Source: Polytrichum commune (lineage: Eukaryota > Streptophyta > Polytrichopsida > Polytrichales > Polytrichaceae). Taken from it: DNA of 64,000 nt. Every line of letters begins with the position of its first letter. Within the stretch, counting starts at the first letter, position 1. Below the pieces are notes generated by a model. That model saw only the letters and a program-made list of their open reading frames with translations. It was not told the DNA's origin and searched no databases. A program made the position numbers and the translations under genes. Below, piece after piece: positions 24,801 to 37,055 of this stretch. The stretch is taken from contig OX485808.1 of NCBI GenBank assembly GCA_950295325.1, positions 25,008,527 to 25,072,526 of the forward strand, written 5' to 3'.

Positions 24801-26989
24801 GCTACCCTATATTATATGCCATAGATAATTTTTTAAATTATGATATTTTTCCTACACATACATAGCCATTGATAATATCTTTTGTATATATTTTTTGAAA
24901 TTTTTAGTTATCTTCGTTTTTGTAGTGATTTTTTAAATTCAATTCTGCATCATTCTAGTCAGAAACAACATGTTTTAGAGAAAAAACAAATCATCAAATT
25001 TGGTTATGATTTTTTTGCTATGTAATAGATATCGTGTACATCTACTCATGGAAAAAAATTGATAAACTTTGACTCATTTTGGTCATGTTTTATGTAAAAA
25101 GTAGATTGTTTTAATCGCACGTGGTGTTTAGCTTGACAATGGAGTTCACCCCCCGGGGTCAAATTGCATGTTTATGATTGTTATGGAGGGTATCATAAAT
25201 ATTATGTACAATCATTATTCAGGATATTGGGAAGGATTTTTGATTTTGAAGCTACATAGCAACTTCACTTTGAATGACATCAACAAAGTGGAGTTGGAGA
25301 ATGCAAAGATCGAGAGAGCTTTTCTCTATCACATGAATGTGTGTAAAGTGTGTATCAATAGATGAGATAAGATGAATGAACATCCAAGTGTGATTTTGCC
25401 AAGTCCATTGTTCCAAATGTGCAAAATTGGTCATTCTACCCTGATTTGGTCATTCATGTCATGTTTTTAAGGTTGGCACGCACCAATTGAACTCGGTTTA
25501 GAAAATAATGATTAACCAAGAGTTTACAAATCATGGACATTTGCAATATTTTCTTTGATGTGTCACTTGAGGTTTAGATTTCATAATGTCGTACCACTTG
25601 TGTATGAGGATCAAGTGTGTGAGACTATATGCAACTCATATGTGTGACATTGTTGTGCATTGAAAGCAAGAAGATGTTGAGCCCTCCACATGTGGTGGTG
25701 GCTGTGGCATTAGCATCCAATCTCCACCAATGCACATGCGACAACATCTTACAAGATGGAACATTTGCAATTGCCAACATGTTTGTTCAACATTCAATGC
25801 AGTCCATGTACATGCTTGTGCAAAAGCAGTGGTGCAAGTGTTGGACTTGGGACGGCATTGAGGTGGAGTCCATAGGTGTCCAAGGCACATAGAGTGTGCA
25901 ATAAGTTTGGAATAGTGGATCCACTTGTGAGTGCAAGGTATTTTTAGGGGGTGTTTCTTTTCTTATGAGATAATTATTGGGATTGTTCAATTTAATTTAT
26001 AAAATTTGGATATTTATATTGAGTTAAATTCACTTAATTATAAATATGATTTTATATCAAAAATTGTGTATAAATTTGTCAATTCAATATCTGCCAAACT
26101 TAGCAAAAGCCAACAAATGTTGTAGCCCACCAAATACCACTAGAGAATTACAAACATTGAAAAAAAAACAAGCCCATAAGAGCTATGAATACTTGACACA
26201 AAAAAAACTATCTACAACAAAACAAAGAAGTTGACAAGGGTTATTAAAACATGACAAGAAACAATATGTACAATCAAACACACAAGCATGCCACCAACCT
26301 CATGCACATAGTTTGAAGTGTTATCAAGGAGACACAAAGTTTCATGCTAACAATTAACCCAGATCTCACATCTCTACCTAAATAACATGGACACAATCCC
26401 TCCACTCAAACCCATGTATCCAAGAAACAACAACAAAGTGGCAACAATGCTTGACTTGTCTATACCCTCAACAACTCAACATGCAAGAAAGAGGAGAATT
26501 CCACGTGCAACCTTAAGTCCCAACCCAAGACATGCCCGTACCCAACAATTCCCTTGAGGGCATCACCTAATACCTCCATACCAATGTTACAACACATATC
26601 GCATTTTATCCTATGGCATGATCCTAAACACTTTGTATAATCTTCCACTACAATTTTTCCAATATTTTTGTACTACTCTTCATTATCTAACACCCTTACC
26701 CTTCTTCTTTTTTAAATGAATAATCGCTACATGTTTTATGTAGGGGTTCCTTATAACCATTGGTCTTTATAAGTATTTGATTTAAAATTTGTTGAATGAA
26801 GTAAACCCTCTCTTTGATCTCATGTAGTTTACAAGATTTACACTTAGTGCACCCCCAAAGCCAAGGCATACTTGCACGAACCGTAGCTACTCTCGACATT
26901 CCAATGGCAGTGATGACACGGTTCCCATGTATACCCTAGCGAGGGAAATAAGGAAATACGAAGTTGACTTAGTCTTTTAAATGAAATAT
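21881..26989. other. AT-rich intergenic region
   Basis: About 5 kb without a supported gene. T- and A-runs are frequent (for example near 22876, 23480, 23750-23820). Short open frames have no recognisable domains and compositions typical of random AT-rich DNA. Confidence 0.4.
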
Positions 26990-27170
26990 TTAGATACAAA
27001 CATCAACTTCTGAATGGAGCGAGCATGAATAGAAAGCAAGTCTGAGATGACTCTAAACTACCGTGTGATAATGGAGAGGTACTCATTTCTGAATGGAGTG
27101 GTTGACGGTTCGATTCCTACTATGAAATCTTCTTCTCTACTTGATGGGAAAAAAAAAAAAAAAACCTAGC
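26990..27170 (+). repeat. Possible tRNA-derived SINE-like repeat
   Basis: The stretch contains GACGGTTCGATTCCTACT, a good match to the tRNA B-box (GGTTCGANTCC), about 40 bp after GATAATGGAGAGG, which could be a decayed A-box region. An A-run at 27151-27166 follows. That order resembles a tRNA-derived SINE, but no second copy was found in the window and the A-box is poor. Confidence 0.3.
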
Positions 27171-28768
27171 TGGGTAGGTAGGAAGCCAAGAGCCCACCCA
27201 CCACAACGTAAGCAATAAACTCCACCTTGCACCAAGAAGATTCTTGAGCATAGTAGGGCCAACAGGCTCAAATTCACGACAGATTGCATGACATTGGATA
27301 TTTATTTATTTATTTATGAATAGAAAGATTTGGGGTGGCTCATGGAACCTATGTAAACACTATGTAAAATTTCTTAATGTAATAAAAACATATTTATTCC
27401 AACACAATAACTTCTATATGAACAAAATTGTGGGGTTTCTTCATAGAAATCATATAGGAATATAATAGAAATATGCATGTTGCTATAACAAACATTAACT
27501 TTCGAGCATTTTCACACAAATTCTTGTCATTTCCAACAAACACAATTTCTCATCAACAAAGTGTGTTCTCAAATTTATCACTGGACTCTTATTCTAGACC
27601 TCAAGAATGTGTCTCCATCTTCTTCTTGTACATACTCAAATTTTCATGCCATTTCTATCCTTAAATGCAATTAGGTGCAGACCTATGTTCGGGGGAAACC
27701 GATGGCTAGTTCATTATCAGCTGATGGATTTCCCCTCATGGCCGGTCCAAAATTCCAACCATCGGATGGCAATCCGACTGTAATTTCAATCCTCCGGCAA
27801 TTAGCTGATGGACCAGAAAATGTCCCGGAAATGTAGCCGATTCTTCTTGTGAGTTACTGGATTTCAGCCGGAAGCATCCAGAGCGCTATTTGTCTGGGGC
27901 ATCTGATGATGCACTTGAGGAAGTACCCTAAACCTTAGACTTTTTGAATTATGCAACCTTTCAATGACCAAATCCAATTGCTTCTATGAAGAATTGGGGG
28001 ACCCTTGGCCTTCAAGCGGTGAAGGCATTGCTAGGTTCAATTCCTGCCAAGGATATTAACTCTTGGATATTAACTCTTCAAATTGAAAGTTTTGAACATG
28101 CCTTTCTTTTCACTTATTCAAGATTTTGTACTAAGCAATGATTTCTAATAACTTTTCATACATTTTTTAAACAATTAGTGCCGATATGAATTCCATTTAA
28201 TCGGATATTGGCCAATGAAAATATGAAAATATTTGGCCGATTGATTTTACAAAAGACCGGCTGTTACCGATGTAAATTGGAAAAAATCCGACCCTTCGTA
28301 GCAACTACCGGCAATTAGCCACTAAGGCTTCAAAAACGTCCCAAACTCTGGTGCAGACATCCTGAATGTATTCATATATATATATAGATGGCAGTGCATA
28401 GCCATTCATAGACCTAGTTCGTGTACACTGACATGTGTAAATAGGTTGACTATTAACCCATACAAATGACCTTGGGTCAAAAATTAGATCACAAAAACTT
28501 ATATTTTGTTTTATTTCTCCACATAGCTACCACATTAACACAAAAATCTTGTACCTTTTTTATTATGATAATAAATGTTCAAAATAGTGTGGAGTGTCGA
28601 TGAATTAGCGTGGTCCAACCTGATTGCACATATTAATTTAGTTGAAGAATGTGTTCTACTTATATTTGACACTTGATAACCTTCAATCAAAGACTTTCAA
28701 TGATGATGTTGGATGAATGTAGCAAATGAATGGCCCCATGACGGTACGTGGCCAATAGCCAAAATCGT
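27171..28768. other. AT-rich region with decayed repeat sequence
   Basis: 27680-28330 contains many short phrases with CCGATG, CCGGCAATTAGC and GATGGACC that look like a degraded repetitive element. At 28010-28055 TTGGCCTTCAAGCGG followed by AGGTTCAATTCCTGCC resembles fused A- and B-boxes of a tRNA without room for a normal anticodon arm. A TA run lies near 28374-28386. No gene is supported. Confidence 0.35.
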
Positions 28769-28990
28769 TACATTAAATATTGTATTCAGTGTCACTTACT
28801 ATTTGGAATTACGCAATGCTATCTATATGTTACATATGTCACATGTTACCAACAAATGTCAAATTGGTTGTTTGGACATTATAGAACTATAACAAATTTA
28901 CTTGGTAAAAATTTAAATCAATAGTAAAAATATATATAGCATTGTGTAATTCCAAATAGTAAGTCACACTAAATAACATATTTAGTGTGG
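28769..28990 (+). mobile_element. Small foldback MITE with ACTAAATAT-like ends
   Basis: The 222-bp element has long inverted arms. The left arm contains GTCACTTACTATTTGGAATT and GCAATGCTAT; the right arm, on the other strand, contains GACTTACTATTTGGAATTAC and CAATGCTAT. The tips resemble the ACTAAATAT family, but the interior differs. Confidence 0.75.
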
Positions 28991-30289
28991 TGTTTCAAAT
29001 AGTGGTTTGCATGAAGTTCGGTGAATGTGGCGCATGAGTAATAAATTGTTGAAGTAATGAATTCAATCTAGAAACATGAGGAAATAAGCCTAGCCTTTTT
29101 TCATATTACATTCTAACCTCCCTAATATCACGCATGTGGCCACCAAAATACATGTGATTTTAAGGAGGTTTGTAATGTTAAAATGGATGTGCGATAATAA
29201 AGAATTGGTGTAGTGTGTGTGACAGTATGAAATAATACAAAGTCGACACTGTGATGTGTGCAAGCGTGTTGTTTGAATACGTTGGTAGATTATTTTAATG
29301 TTAAAACTTGTGATATAGTGGAGGGAAATGTGACAACAAGGAAGGTGACATTAGGGAGGTTTAGGGTGTACTTAGCTATGGGGTCCAAACTTGTAAGTTG
29401 TGCATGAGGTTTCTTATCTTATGTGTCATAAGTTATTGGCACCCATGCTCAAGCATGAGAGCATGGCAACTTATTCTAACTTAAAGCAAGCCAATTAACA
29501 TAATATGCTCCTCAAAAGCTAGACTAGGTAGTTAACCAACTTAGTAGCGGTTGCCAAGGAGAGCATGTCATGTGATGTAATGGCTTTCCAAAGTACACAT
29601 ATTTTAATACGCTTTTTGCTCATAATATTCGTTAGGAGGGTAGTTACCAAGTAATCCTAATATTATACTACTAAGACCCAATCCGATCACTCTAAAGATT
29701 ATCCACATCGTGTAATTGATCCACGTTGGATTCTCCATAGTTCAAGGAGATTGTTCCATTGTTAAACTAAGGTAGACAACCCCATTTCCGATAACTTAAG
29801 CAATTTTGCATAAGTGTGGTACATGTGTGATAATGGAATGATTTTTTAAAGGCTTGGAAATTGATATCACGATATGTAACAAAAAGAATCACGATGTAAT
29901 TTAAAGAAATGAAATTACAATTTCAAAGGCAAAATTCTCTCCCAATCCACATCCACAACAAGGTCTGTTTGATTATGGTAACCGGTAGAGGAAAACTTGA
30001 GTATAGTGCCAGTATAGTGAATGCCATTTTCCAAGGAACCCAACTTTGTGCCCTTTCAAATTATCTTTTCCATCACGTTGAACTCCTCAATAACTATAGA
30101 TCCTCTCTTACTTGGTCACTGCTATTTCTAACATTCCAAATTAGAGAATGATGGCTACATATGTGAAACATCATGGCTGTAGGGGACAATATGTATCAAC
30201 ATTGGGACAATTATCGGAAATGGGTATGTCTACCATAGCAGGGATCAAGAGATTAGGACCTGCTTTTTTTGGTAGGAGTAAATTCAAAA
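28991..30289. other. AT-rich intergenic region
   Basis: No gene, RNA or clear repeat was recognised. Confidence 0.4.
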
Positions 30290-30660
30290 ATCTTAAAGTT
30301 TAAAATCTATCAATGCAAAACTTTGAATAAGCCACCTTTGATTCCATTGTCGATGGAAGAAAGTAAAATTCAGCTCTAAAAGTTGAAATTTCAGTACAAG
30401 AATGAGTTCAATTCCAAAACGTAAATTATGGACTGGCTTGAAAATCATCAATGTCAATTGGAGAAGTCCTTTTCGATCCAATGGTATGAGTGATACACCA
30501 AAAGTGGTACTTTTTAGTATAAAGAAAACATTCAGTTCCAAAACGTAAATTATGGAGTGCCTTATAAATTGTCAACTTCCATTGGAGGAATTGTTTTTGA
30601 TACCAATGGTACAAGTAATATATCAAAAGTGGTATTTCAAGAGTTACAACAGAAGAGTTC
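30290..30660. repeat. Tandem repeat, unit about 124 bp
   Basis: The phrase TTCCAAAACGTAAATTATGG occurs at 30412 and again at 30536. Downstream phrases (GTCAATTGGAG/TTCCATTGGAG, CCAATGGTATGAGTGATA/CCAATGGTACAAGTAATA, AAAAGTGGTA) repeat at the same spacing. A more diverged unit precedes the first. The minus-strand frames here are consequences of the repeat. Confidence 0.65.
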
Positions 30661-31780
30661 AATAATTCTTGGTGGATGACAGTTTGTGAGATCCAACTTG
30701 CGTGATTGAACGTGACAATACCTTTGAATGAATCAATTATGAAAGAGTTGGAGGATTCATCTCAGTTCGAAGAAGACACCAATATTCAAGAATTAATATA
30801 TCAGTTGATGAGGATTGACATTCCAAGATATTGCCAACCAAAATATTAACACGAGACTAGCATGTGGTACAAATTTAATGAGCTCATGTTGAACTGTAAC
30901 AGACTTTTGGATACTGTTCAGAGTAACATACGAGCATGTTCAACTTTGCATTTAACATGTATTGTGCCAGGTTTTGAGAGTTCGAAAACATCGAATGATT
31001 ATGCACATGTGGTGAGACAGATTGGGAAGGACATAGACCTTACATTGGTAGACTTATAAGTATTCTATGAGCTGCTGCAATAATGATGGTAGTCACCACT
31101 GCTTCCACATCACATGAGAAACTTCCTTCAGAAGAAGGTTTGGTTAAGAGTTATGGAGGCTTCCAAATGTACTCTTGCATGTGAAGACACAAAGTTCTAA
31201 AAACTAGGCAAAGCAGAATGACCATCATTGCAGCCAATTTGACAACAATAGTTGGAAGGCATCTTACTACAAAGCTGATTGAATTTGGTGGGAGGCATTT
31301 CTATACTTGCTATGATGCCAACTTGCAATCGCCAACTTGTAGATGCAAAAATGGCTACATTTATAGAGGGTTTTTCGATTGCAATTACCACTCGTCACTT
31401 TTGGTGACACATGAGACTCCCATGTCATACAAAATGTCCTCCCATCACTTCATGACAAAGCAATAGAGATCATTTTTTGATGTCATAGAACTGAAAACCA
31501 ACTCCTTTCTTTACACTTGGCTTTAGCAGATTGCTTTCATGTCGTCTCTGCCTCCCTACTCAACTGTAAGCACCCCAGTAATCAAGCTACCTTGTGTTGA
31601 CAGGTTACACATGAGGCTTCATGAGCAGAGCTAAGATTGAATCTCTTGATGTCATTTGTAGTGGCAAATGCATGGTTGAGGATGTTGACAGACAAATTAT
31701 CATGTGGTAAGACATTGACACGCCTAACATTTCACAGAATAAGTCATTACCAGTGCTTCAGACTCTGGAGTTTTCAGCAG
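30661..31780. other. Intergenic region before the duplicated block
   Basis: Several open frames of 60-80 codons occur on both strands, but none shows a domain. Nothing here is repeated in the second copy, so the duplication begins at 31781. Confidence 0.4.
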
Positions 31781-34700
31781 ATTCCAGGTCATGAGACAAA
31801 TTTGAATAGAGAACAAACTTAAGGTGACATCATACATATATTTCATTGTCATGGTACACAGCACGGATTGGTATTTCATATGCTATTGTGTTCCACCAGC
31901 ATTGCAGATGACCCTGGAAACCAAATTGCCAGAATTTCCTGTTAATACCCTGATACTGTCCACAAACAGCCAATTGTGCTGCACAGTTCTGTCAATGTAA
32001 GCTTTAAGCTCTCAGGATGAAAATTTACAAATATGAGGGCTGTGCATCTACTACTTAGAAGCTAGAGATGGATCTCTCCCCAGACAATAGCAAGATCCCT
32101 GCCAGTCCTGATAAAATACATAAATTGCTTAAGCTACTTGCTCTAAAGTGAACTACAAGGACGCACACACAAGAATTTTCAGTAGAATTGGGATCGACAG
32201 AACAAGTCTCATTATAGCGCTCCTCTCTGCCTGAGAGCTGACTGCAGTGCAACAAGGTCACCAGTATCAGAATATTGATTTCCAGGCAGTCCTATGCCAG
32301 TGTTAAGTGAATAGTCATATAGGCTCAAGAAATTCAAGCTTCACAATCTTGGGGTTTGAGTTCCTTTAGTCGCCAGGGAAACCTCCACCGTGTGAAGGGA
32401 GGTATAAAGGGAGGTGCCATGTTCTCGGTCATTTTTGCAACACACTTCTCAGGAAAGCTTCAGGAATGGACTCTCAACCGTGTGATATCACTTGCATTAC
32501 TTTAATCCAGCTGCACCTTCTACAATCATCACTTGTAATCCTTAAGTGATTTTATAAGCTTCATAATCTCCAAGGGTTACTAAACCTAAAAGTGGAAGTG
32601 AATGCATCACAAGTTGCAAAGCAGTGGTGTTTCGCAGCTGGATAAGACTTAGTGAACATAATGTGTCCTCCCAGAAAAAGGACAAGAACGAGGTTAGCCT
32701 TCACGTACCCTTAATACAAGTTGCACCCTCGCAATCTTTCCAGTGTCATGCAGAAGGGATGGATTAATATTTCCGCTTATTTCCGTTACGTAAAGCATTT
32801 GTTGCGAGTTGTATCTTTGTTGAAACCCGATAAATCGCTGAAACAGGTGTCTTTGACAACAAAATATACCCTGCTGCTGCAATAAAAAGCGAAAGAACCT
32901 GAGAACCTACACGCCTCGTCGTTTAACACTCTAGGCCATTGCAGCAAAATTTGGTAACCACATTTTATCTCATTTTGTGATGATAACGGTCAATTTAAAA
33001 CACGGCAGCATTCAATGCTTGTCAGTCTTCTCTAAATTCAGGTTGTAAATGTGTGCAGCAACTCAACAACACATTTCCAACCTGATGTCCAAGCAGAGAT
33101 CGACGTGTAATGTAGTACTTTATCACCGATCCATTCAAGAGCGTGAAAGTTAAAATACATTCAGTGGACCTTCATTCCAGCCAGATTAAGAATTGCCTGG
33201 CAACTCAATTGACTTATCACACTCCGGTGCCACTGGTAGTAATGCAATAGGTTTGGATAAGGCTTCCCGCATGACAGATTCCCACATGAATTGCCCAGAA
33301 GTATTACATATTTGTCATAATTGGTTTTAAAGTACTTAGATCTTACTTCATTACTTAGCCCTGCATAAGGAGTCCTCTCGACAGGTGATTTGATCACATG
33401 CTAAAACTCAAATCAAGTACTTCAGCCAGCCAACACTCGAATCAAGAGTTCCTTGCTTGTTGCCCAAGTATGCATATCAGTAAGTACGAAATAGATCAAA
33501 CTCTCCTGAGAGAACTTTAGTACCGGTCATCTGACTACACACTATGAGAACTAAACTTTACATGTATCAATGAATCGTGAGAACGGAAGAAGACATCACG
33601 GTTCGATACGTCTTACCAATGGATATCTCCTCGAAAGTAGAGGTCCGCCTTCGCCAATAGTGCAAGATTAAATTCATTCCAAATAGGGATGATCAATAAA
33701 TTCTCACCCTACTGCTACCTGAATCTGATTGAGCTCCACTTGCCGACTTTTAAAGCTGTCTAAAGATGGCACAACTCTCGAAAGTTGTCTTTAAAGCCTC
33801 CCCTTTGATATGGAATTGGAACGGAACCCAAATCCCAACGCCAGTACTGATCTACCACACTCTCCAACACCATCCGCGTTGAAGAAAGGACAAGAAATAA
33901 TTCTAAGGTGGCCCTTGAAAAAGTAGGCCCCCATCTCACTCTTAATTAGGGGATTCCAATTCATCAAATGATTCGAACCCGAATTGATCTGCAAATGCTT
34001 GAATGAGCTCCTCAGTGACCATATCCATATCTGGAACGGCTGGAACCACCTCTCTACTCAGAGACGTCACCTCCTTGTCTGCAATCCCGCATGGCACAAT
34101 GTGGTTATAAAACCCTAGGTCAGGGTCCACATTGAATGCTAACCCATGCGAGGTGACGCTCCCGGACGACACCTTCACCCCGATAGCCCCAATTTTACGA
34201 TCCTGAACCCATACACCGGTCTCCTTCACCATCCTGCCTCGGGCCTGAACCCCGTGAAGTGCACAAACCTTGACCATGACGTCCTCCAAACCCTCGACAT
34301 AGCGACGCACCCCCAGACGCAGCTGGCGCAGCGACAGAATGGGGTACAGAACGGCCTGCCTGGGGCCGTGGAAGGTGATGTCCCCCCCTCGCTCCGTTTC
34401 GTGCACTTGGGCTCCGAGAGAGGCGAGCACGGCGGGCGATGACAGAAGATTGTGCAGTGTGCGTCGCTTGCCTACCGTGAAGGTGGGCGGGTGTTGGAGA
34501 GAGATCAATGTGTCGCCGATGTCGTCGCTCCGTCGGCGCTCCACGAGCGACGATTGCAATGCCAGAGCTTCCGAGTACTGGACGAGACCCAACCTTCGCA
34601 CCACCAGCGCCCTCCCCCCCGCCATCACTCTACCGCCATCACTACCGCTGCTTCTCCTCCTCCTTCGTCGCCAATCGTTCAATTTTCTTCATCGCGAGAT

Positions 34701-34852
34701 GGCAGCTCACTGGGATGGGGTGAACTCTTACGGGACACTTTACAGTAGAGCCTGAGGGCCCGTGACCATGAACACTAAATCCTCTTATTGCCGAGTCCCA
34801 CCCACGTCACTTTTACAATGGAGCTTGAGGGCCTACGAGACCAAGGAAGTTT
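31781..34852 (+). repeat. Segmental duplication, copy A1 (intact lipoyltransferase)
   Basis: This block of about 3.07 kb is repeated in the same orientation at 47356-50223 with scattered substitutions and small indels. Both begin ATTCCAGGTCATGAGACAAA and end at GAGCTTGAGGGCCTACG followed by GACCAA or TGACCAA. Between 31781 and 33941 no coding gene is recognised; this is the 3' flank of the lipoyltransferase gene. Confidence 0.9.
33942..34625 (-). CDS. Lipoyl(octanoyl) transferase, LipB/LIP2 family
   Basis: The single-exon gene encodes 227 aa, the usual size for LipB. The enzyme moves the octanoyl group from acyl carrier protein to a lysine of lipoate-dependent proteins such as the E2 subunits and glycine cleavage H protein, the first step of lipoate synthesis; plant LIP2 acts in mitochondria. 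Motifs seen are QHPPTFTVGKR, ERGGDITFHGP, TGVWV, RKIGAIGVKV, VTSHGLAFNV and FYNHIVPCGI, then EVTSLSRE. The lysine of KIGAIG and the cysteine of VPCG are the known catalytic pair. One oddity is HGPRQ where nearly all members have HGPGQ. The ATG at 34625 precedes AGGRALVVRRLGLVQYSEAL; the open frame runs further upstream but only to non-ATG codons. No strong targeting peptide precedes the domain. Confidence 0.92.
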   Translation of the reverse strand: MAGGRALVVRRLGLVQYSEALALQSSLVERRRSDDIGDTLISLQHPPTFTVGKRRTLHNLLSSPAVLASLGAQVHETERGGDITFHGPRQAVLYPILSLRQLRLGVRRYVEGLEDVMVKVCALHGVQARGRMVKETGVWVQDRKIGAIGVKVSSGSVTSHGLAFNVDPDLGFYNHIVPCGIADKEVTSLSREVVPAVPDMDMVTEELIQAFADQFGFESFDELESPN

Positions 34853-34870
34853 GAAGGGATGAACAAACCT
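34626..34870 (-). promoter_or_regulatory. Upstream region of the lipoyltransferase gene
   Basis: This interval 5' of the gene is conserved in the second copy (49977-50223). Part of it also occurs as a third fragment at about 40235-40345 (ACTCTTA-GGGCC, then CTCTTATTG, then ATAGAGCTTGAGGGC). It likely holds the promoter; no element is assigned. Confidence 0.4.
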
Positions 34871-35994
34871 ATGTGGGAGTCCTACATGACACGAAATGGA
34901 TAATGTTTCATGCTCAACCAACCTCGTCGAGAAGAAGTCTATGGGCGATGAAAGCAGCTTCTGGCTCTCACCACGTTGCCTGTGCTTTCTCGACCGTCGG
35001 ATCTGCCCTCCTCCCTTGATCTCCTCCGTCCACTGCGTGTGCAGACAAGAAAATCTACACACATTACCTTCAATTCATTACAATAGACGTCTCTGCTTTG
35101 CCGGGAACATGTCATTCCACTCACCTAAGGGTTTTCATGTGCAGCAAAAGTGGTATACATCATCACAGGCTTCCAGGAATGTGGAGAGGAAAAGAAAAGA
35201 TAAAACTACAGAACCGATTGTCCAAAGCTACATGTACTTAAGTATATCTCAAAAATTATGCACAACCCAACACGCAAGAAGAGAAAAGCTTAGGTTACCC
35301 ATCGAGTCGGATGGTTGGCAGGAATTGCAGCAACTCAAGATGATAACGAACTCATTGAGACATACGAGTGGCCATACTAGGCGTAAGAAATTCATCAACT
35401 TGAACTTCAGCTGCTGTGTATACTTTAGCCTTCCGAAAAAGAGATGAATGTGGCTCTTCATGCAATACTACTTCTCGTTAGCTTCTCCTCATGATACAGG
35501 GCTAGTAGGTCAGATGAAATTGTGAAAGACAGGTTGAGTGTCACGGGTCGAGTCATGGCGCACTTTTAGTTCATGTTGTTAGTGATTTGGAAGCAATTAT
35601 GCTTCCAGAAATGAAAAAAAATTATACTCCATTGCATGTGTATGTATTTATGGTCTTGAATCACGGACTAGAAAAGATTGCGAAGAACTAGACCTCTTTT
35701 AGTTTGTTCTTAGTTTGTTTCTTTCACCTCTTCATTCTACAAAGACTCTAAACTGTTTGTGTTTGTATGGTATGATTCTGCATACTATGTTTCGTAAAAT
35801 AGGAACCATAACAACAATACGACATGGATATTGTTATACTCTGGTTACAACCGAACCGACAAGGGCTCCACATCAACAAAAGCTAGGTGTTCATTCAAAA
35901 AAGAAAAGGGTGCTAAACAAAAAGGGCGCTAAAGAGAAGCCGTTGTTATTAACCCTAGGCTTAACCCTAGGCTTGTTGTTATTCGGAATTGCAG
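34871..35994. other. Intergenic region
   Basis: This is part of the roughly 4.7 kb that is absent between the two blocks of the duplicate copy. Open frames of up to 183 codons on the plus strand here have no recognisable domain. Confidence 0.35.
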
Positions 35995-36189
35995 GAACCA
36001 ACAAGATGCACCAGATAAGAACTTGGGACAGAAACGGAAGTCGAGTGGTGCGAAGCACATTGAAAAACTCGAGAAAGGTGGACATCTTTATAAAAGCAAA
36101 GAATCTAAACCTGCCAAGAAGCGCAGCCTCCCCCCGAAATCGAAGGAGCAGGAGGATTTTGAGCTCCTTAACAAGCTCTCACTGGTCAG
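35995..36189 (+). CDS. Candidate lysine-rich exon of an unrecognised gene
   Basis: An acceptor-like TTGCAG ends at 35994 and a donor-like CTG/GTCAGA follows at 36189. Between them an open frame reads a highly basic sequence (QKRKSSGAKHIEKLEKGG, then KKRSLPPKSKEQEDFELL). A second possible short exon follows the acceptor ATTTGCAG near 36316 and reads DKKKNDDVLAGC. Basic and acidic composition of this kind is common in nucleolar and chromatin proteins, but no family is recognised and no start codon exon is identified. Confidence 0.35.
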
Positions 36190-37055
36190 AGATTGTTTTG
36201 TTATCCTATTAAAACTCTTAACTTGACATCAACACATTCAAAGGATGTGACCTTTTCTAGCCGTCTCGTAACGAGCTACGAGATTATTTTTCACAGAACA
36301 TCAGCAATTTGCAGGATAAAAAGAAGAATGATGACGTACTTGCTGGATGTGGGAGTGAAGGTTTGTAACGGATGTACTCCCTCAGATCCGGGTGACGAGC
36401 CCACTGCACCGGAACACTGCCGTCGCATTTCGAAAGTTTCTACGGGAAGCGGTTACGGAAGCTTCGAGTAAGTGAAATTGAGGACATCCACAAATTACAG
36501 CAGATGTCACGGTAACGGAGAATAAGATAGAGAAGACATACAGACACTCACTCGCTCTTTGCCGATTCTCTTCGCCAGAGGTCATCCAATTACGCATTCT
36601 CTGTTCGGATTGGATCGGTGTCAGTAGGGTTTCAAAGTTGGGGTCTAGATTTGTGTGGCATAGAAAGATTGTGTTGTGAAGATTGGGAGCCATTGGCTAC
36701 TGGAGTGTGTAAATTTTAGAGTTCTCTTCTTCGGAATCGCATTTCCATGCGAGCAGCAACAGGTGAGCGACATGCAGGGTAGATGAATTACGTCGTAGTA
36801 GTTCCTTCTTAATTCACCAAGAAGTGAGGCAGTCGGAGATGGAATTGCCTGTTTGAGAAGGAATTGTCTACATATTTGCAGTTCCTTGTGCAAGGGAAAC
36901 AGTGTCCTGGAGGAATTTGCTTCCGTGCGGAAAGACCACAACCGCACATATTTGCAGTGAGATTTTTTTTGTAGGTTCTCCTCTTCTCTTCCAGTAGAGA
37001 AGGAGATTAAGAAGATTGCTTTGTGGGAGTGAGGAGTGCTTGGGAATAAAAATAC
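36190..37055. other. Intergenic or intronic region
   Basis: Open frames on the minus strand at 36382-36693 and 36645-37055 are not supported by domains. The latter is read-through past the donor at 37055. Confidence 0.35.

Noticed and set aside
25629-25892. Overlapping 87- and 84-codon frames on opposite strands
   Set aside because: There is no domain, no splice context and no conserved motif; both are likely chance.
28005-28065. tRNA gene
   Set aside because: A- and B-box-like motifs lie too close together for a normal tRNA and no acceptor stem pairs.
34146-34755. Plus-strand ORFs of about 98-138 codons
   Set aside because: These are antisense shadows of the lipoyltransferase gene and its upstream region, with Pro/Ser-rich, non-conserved translations.
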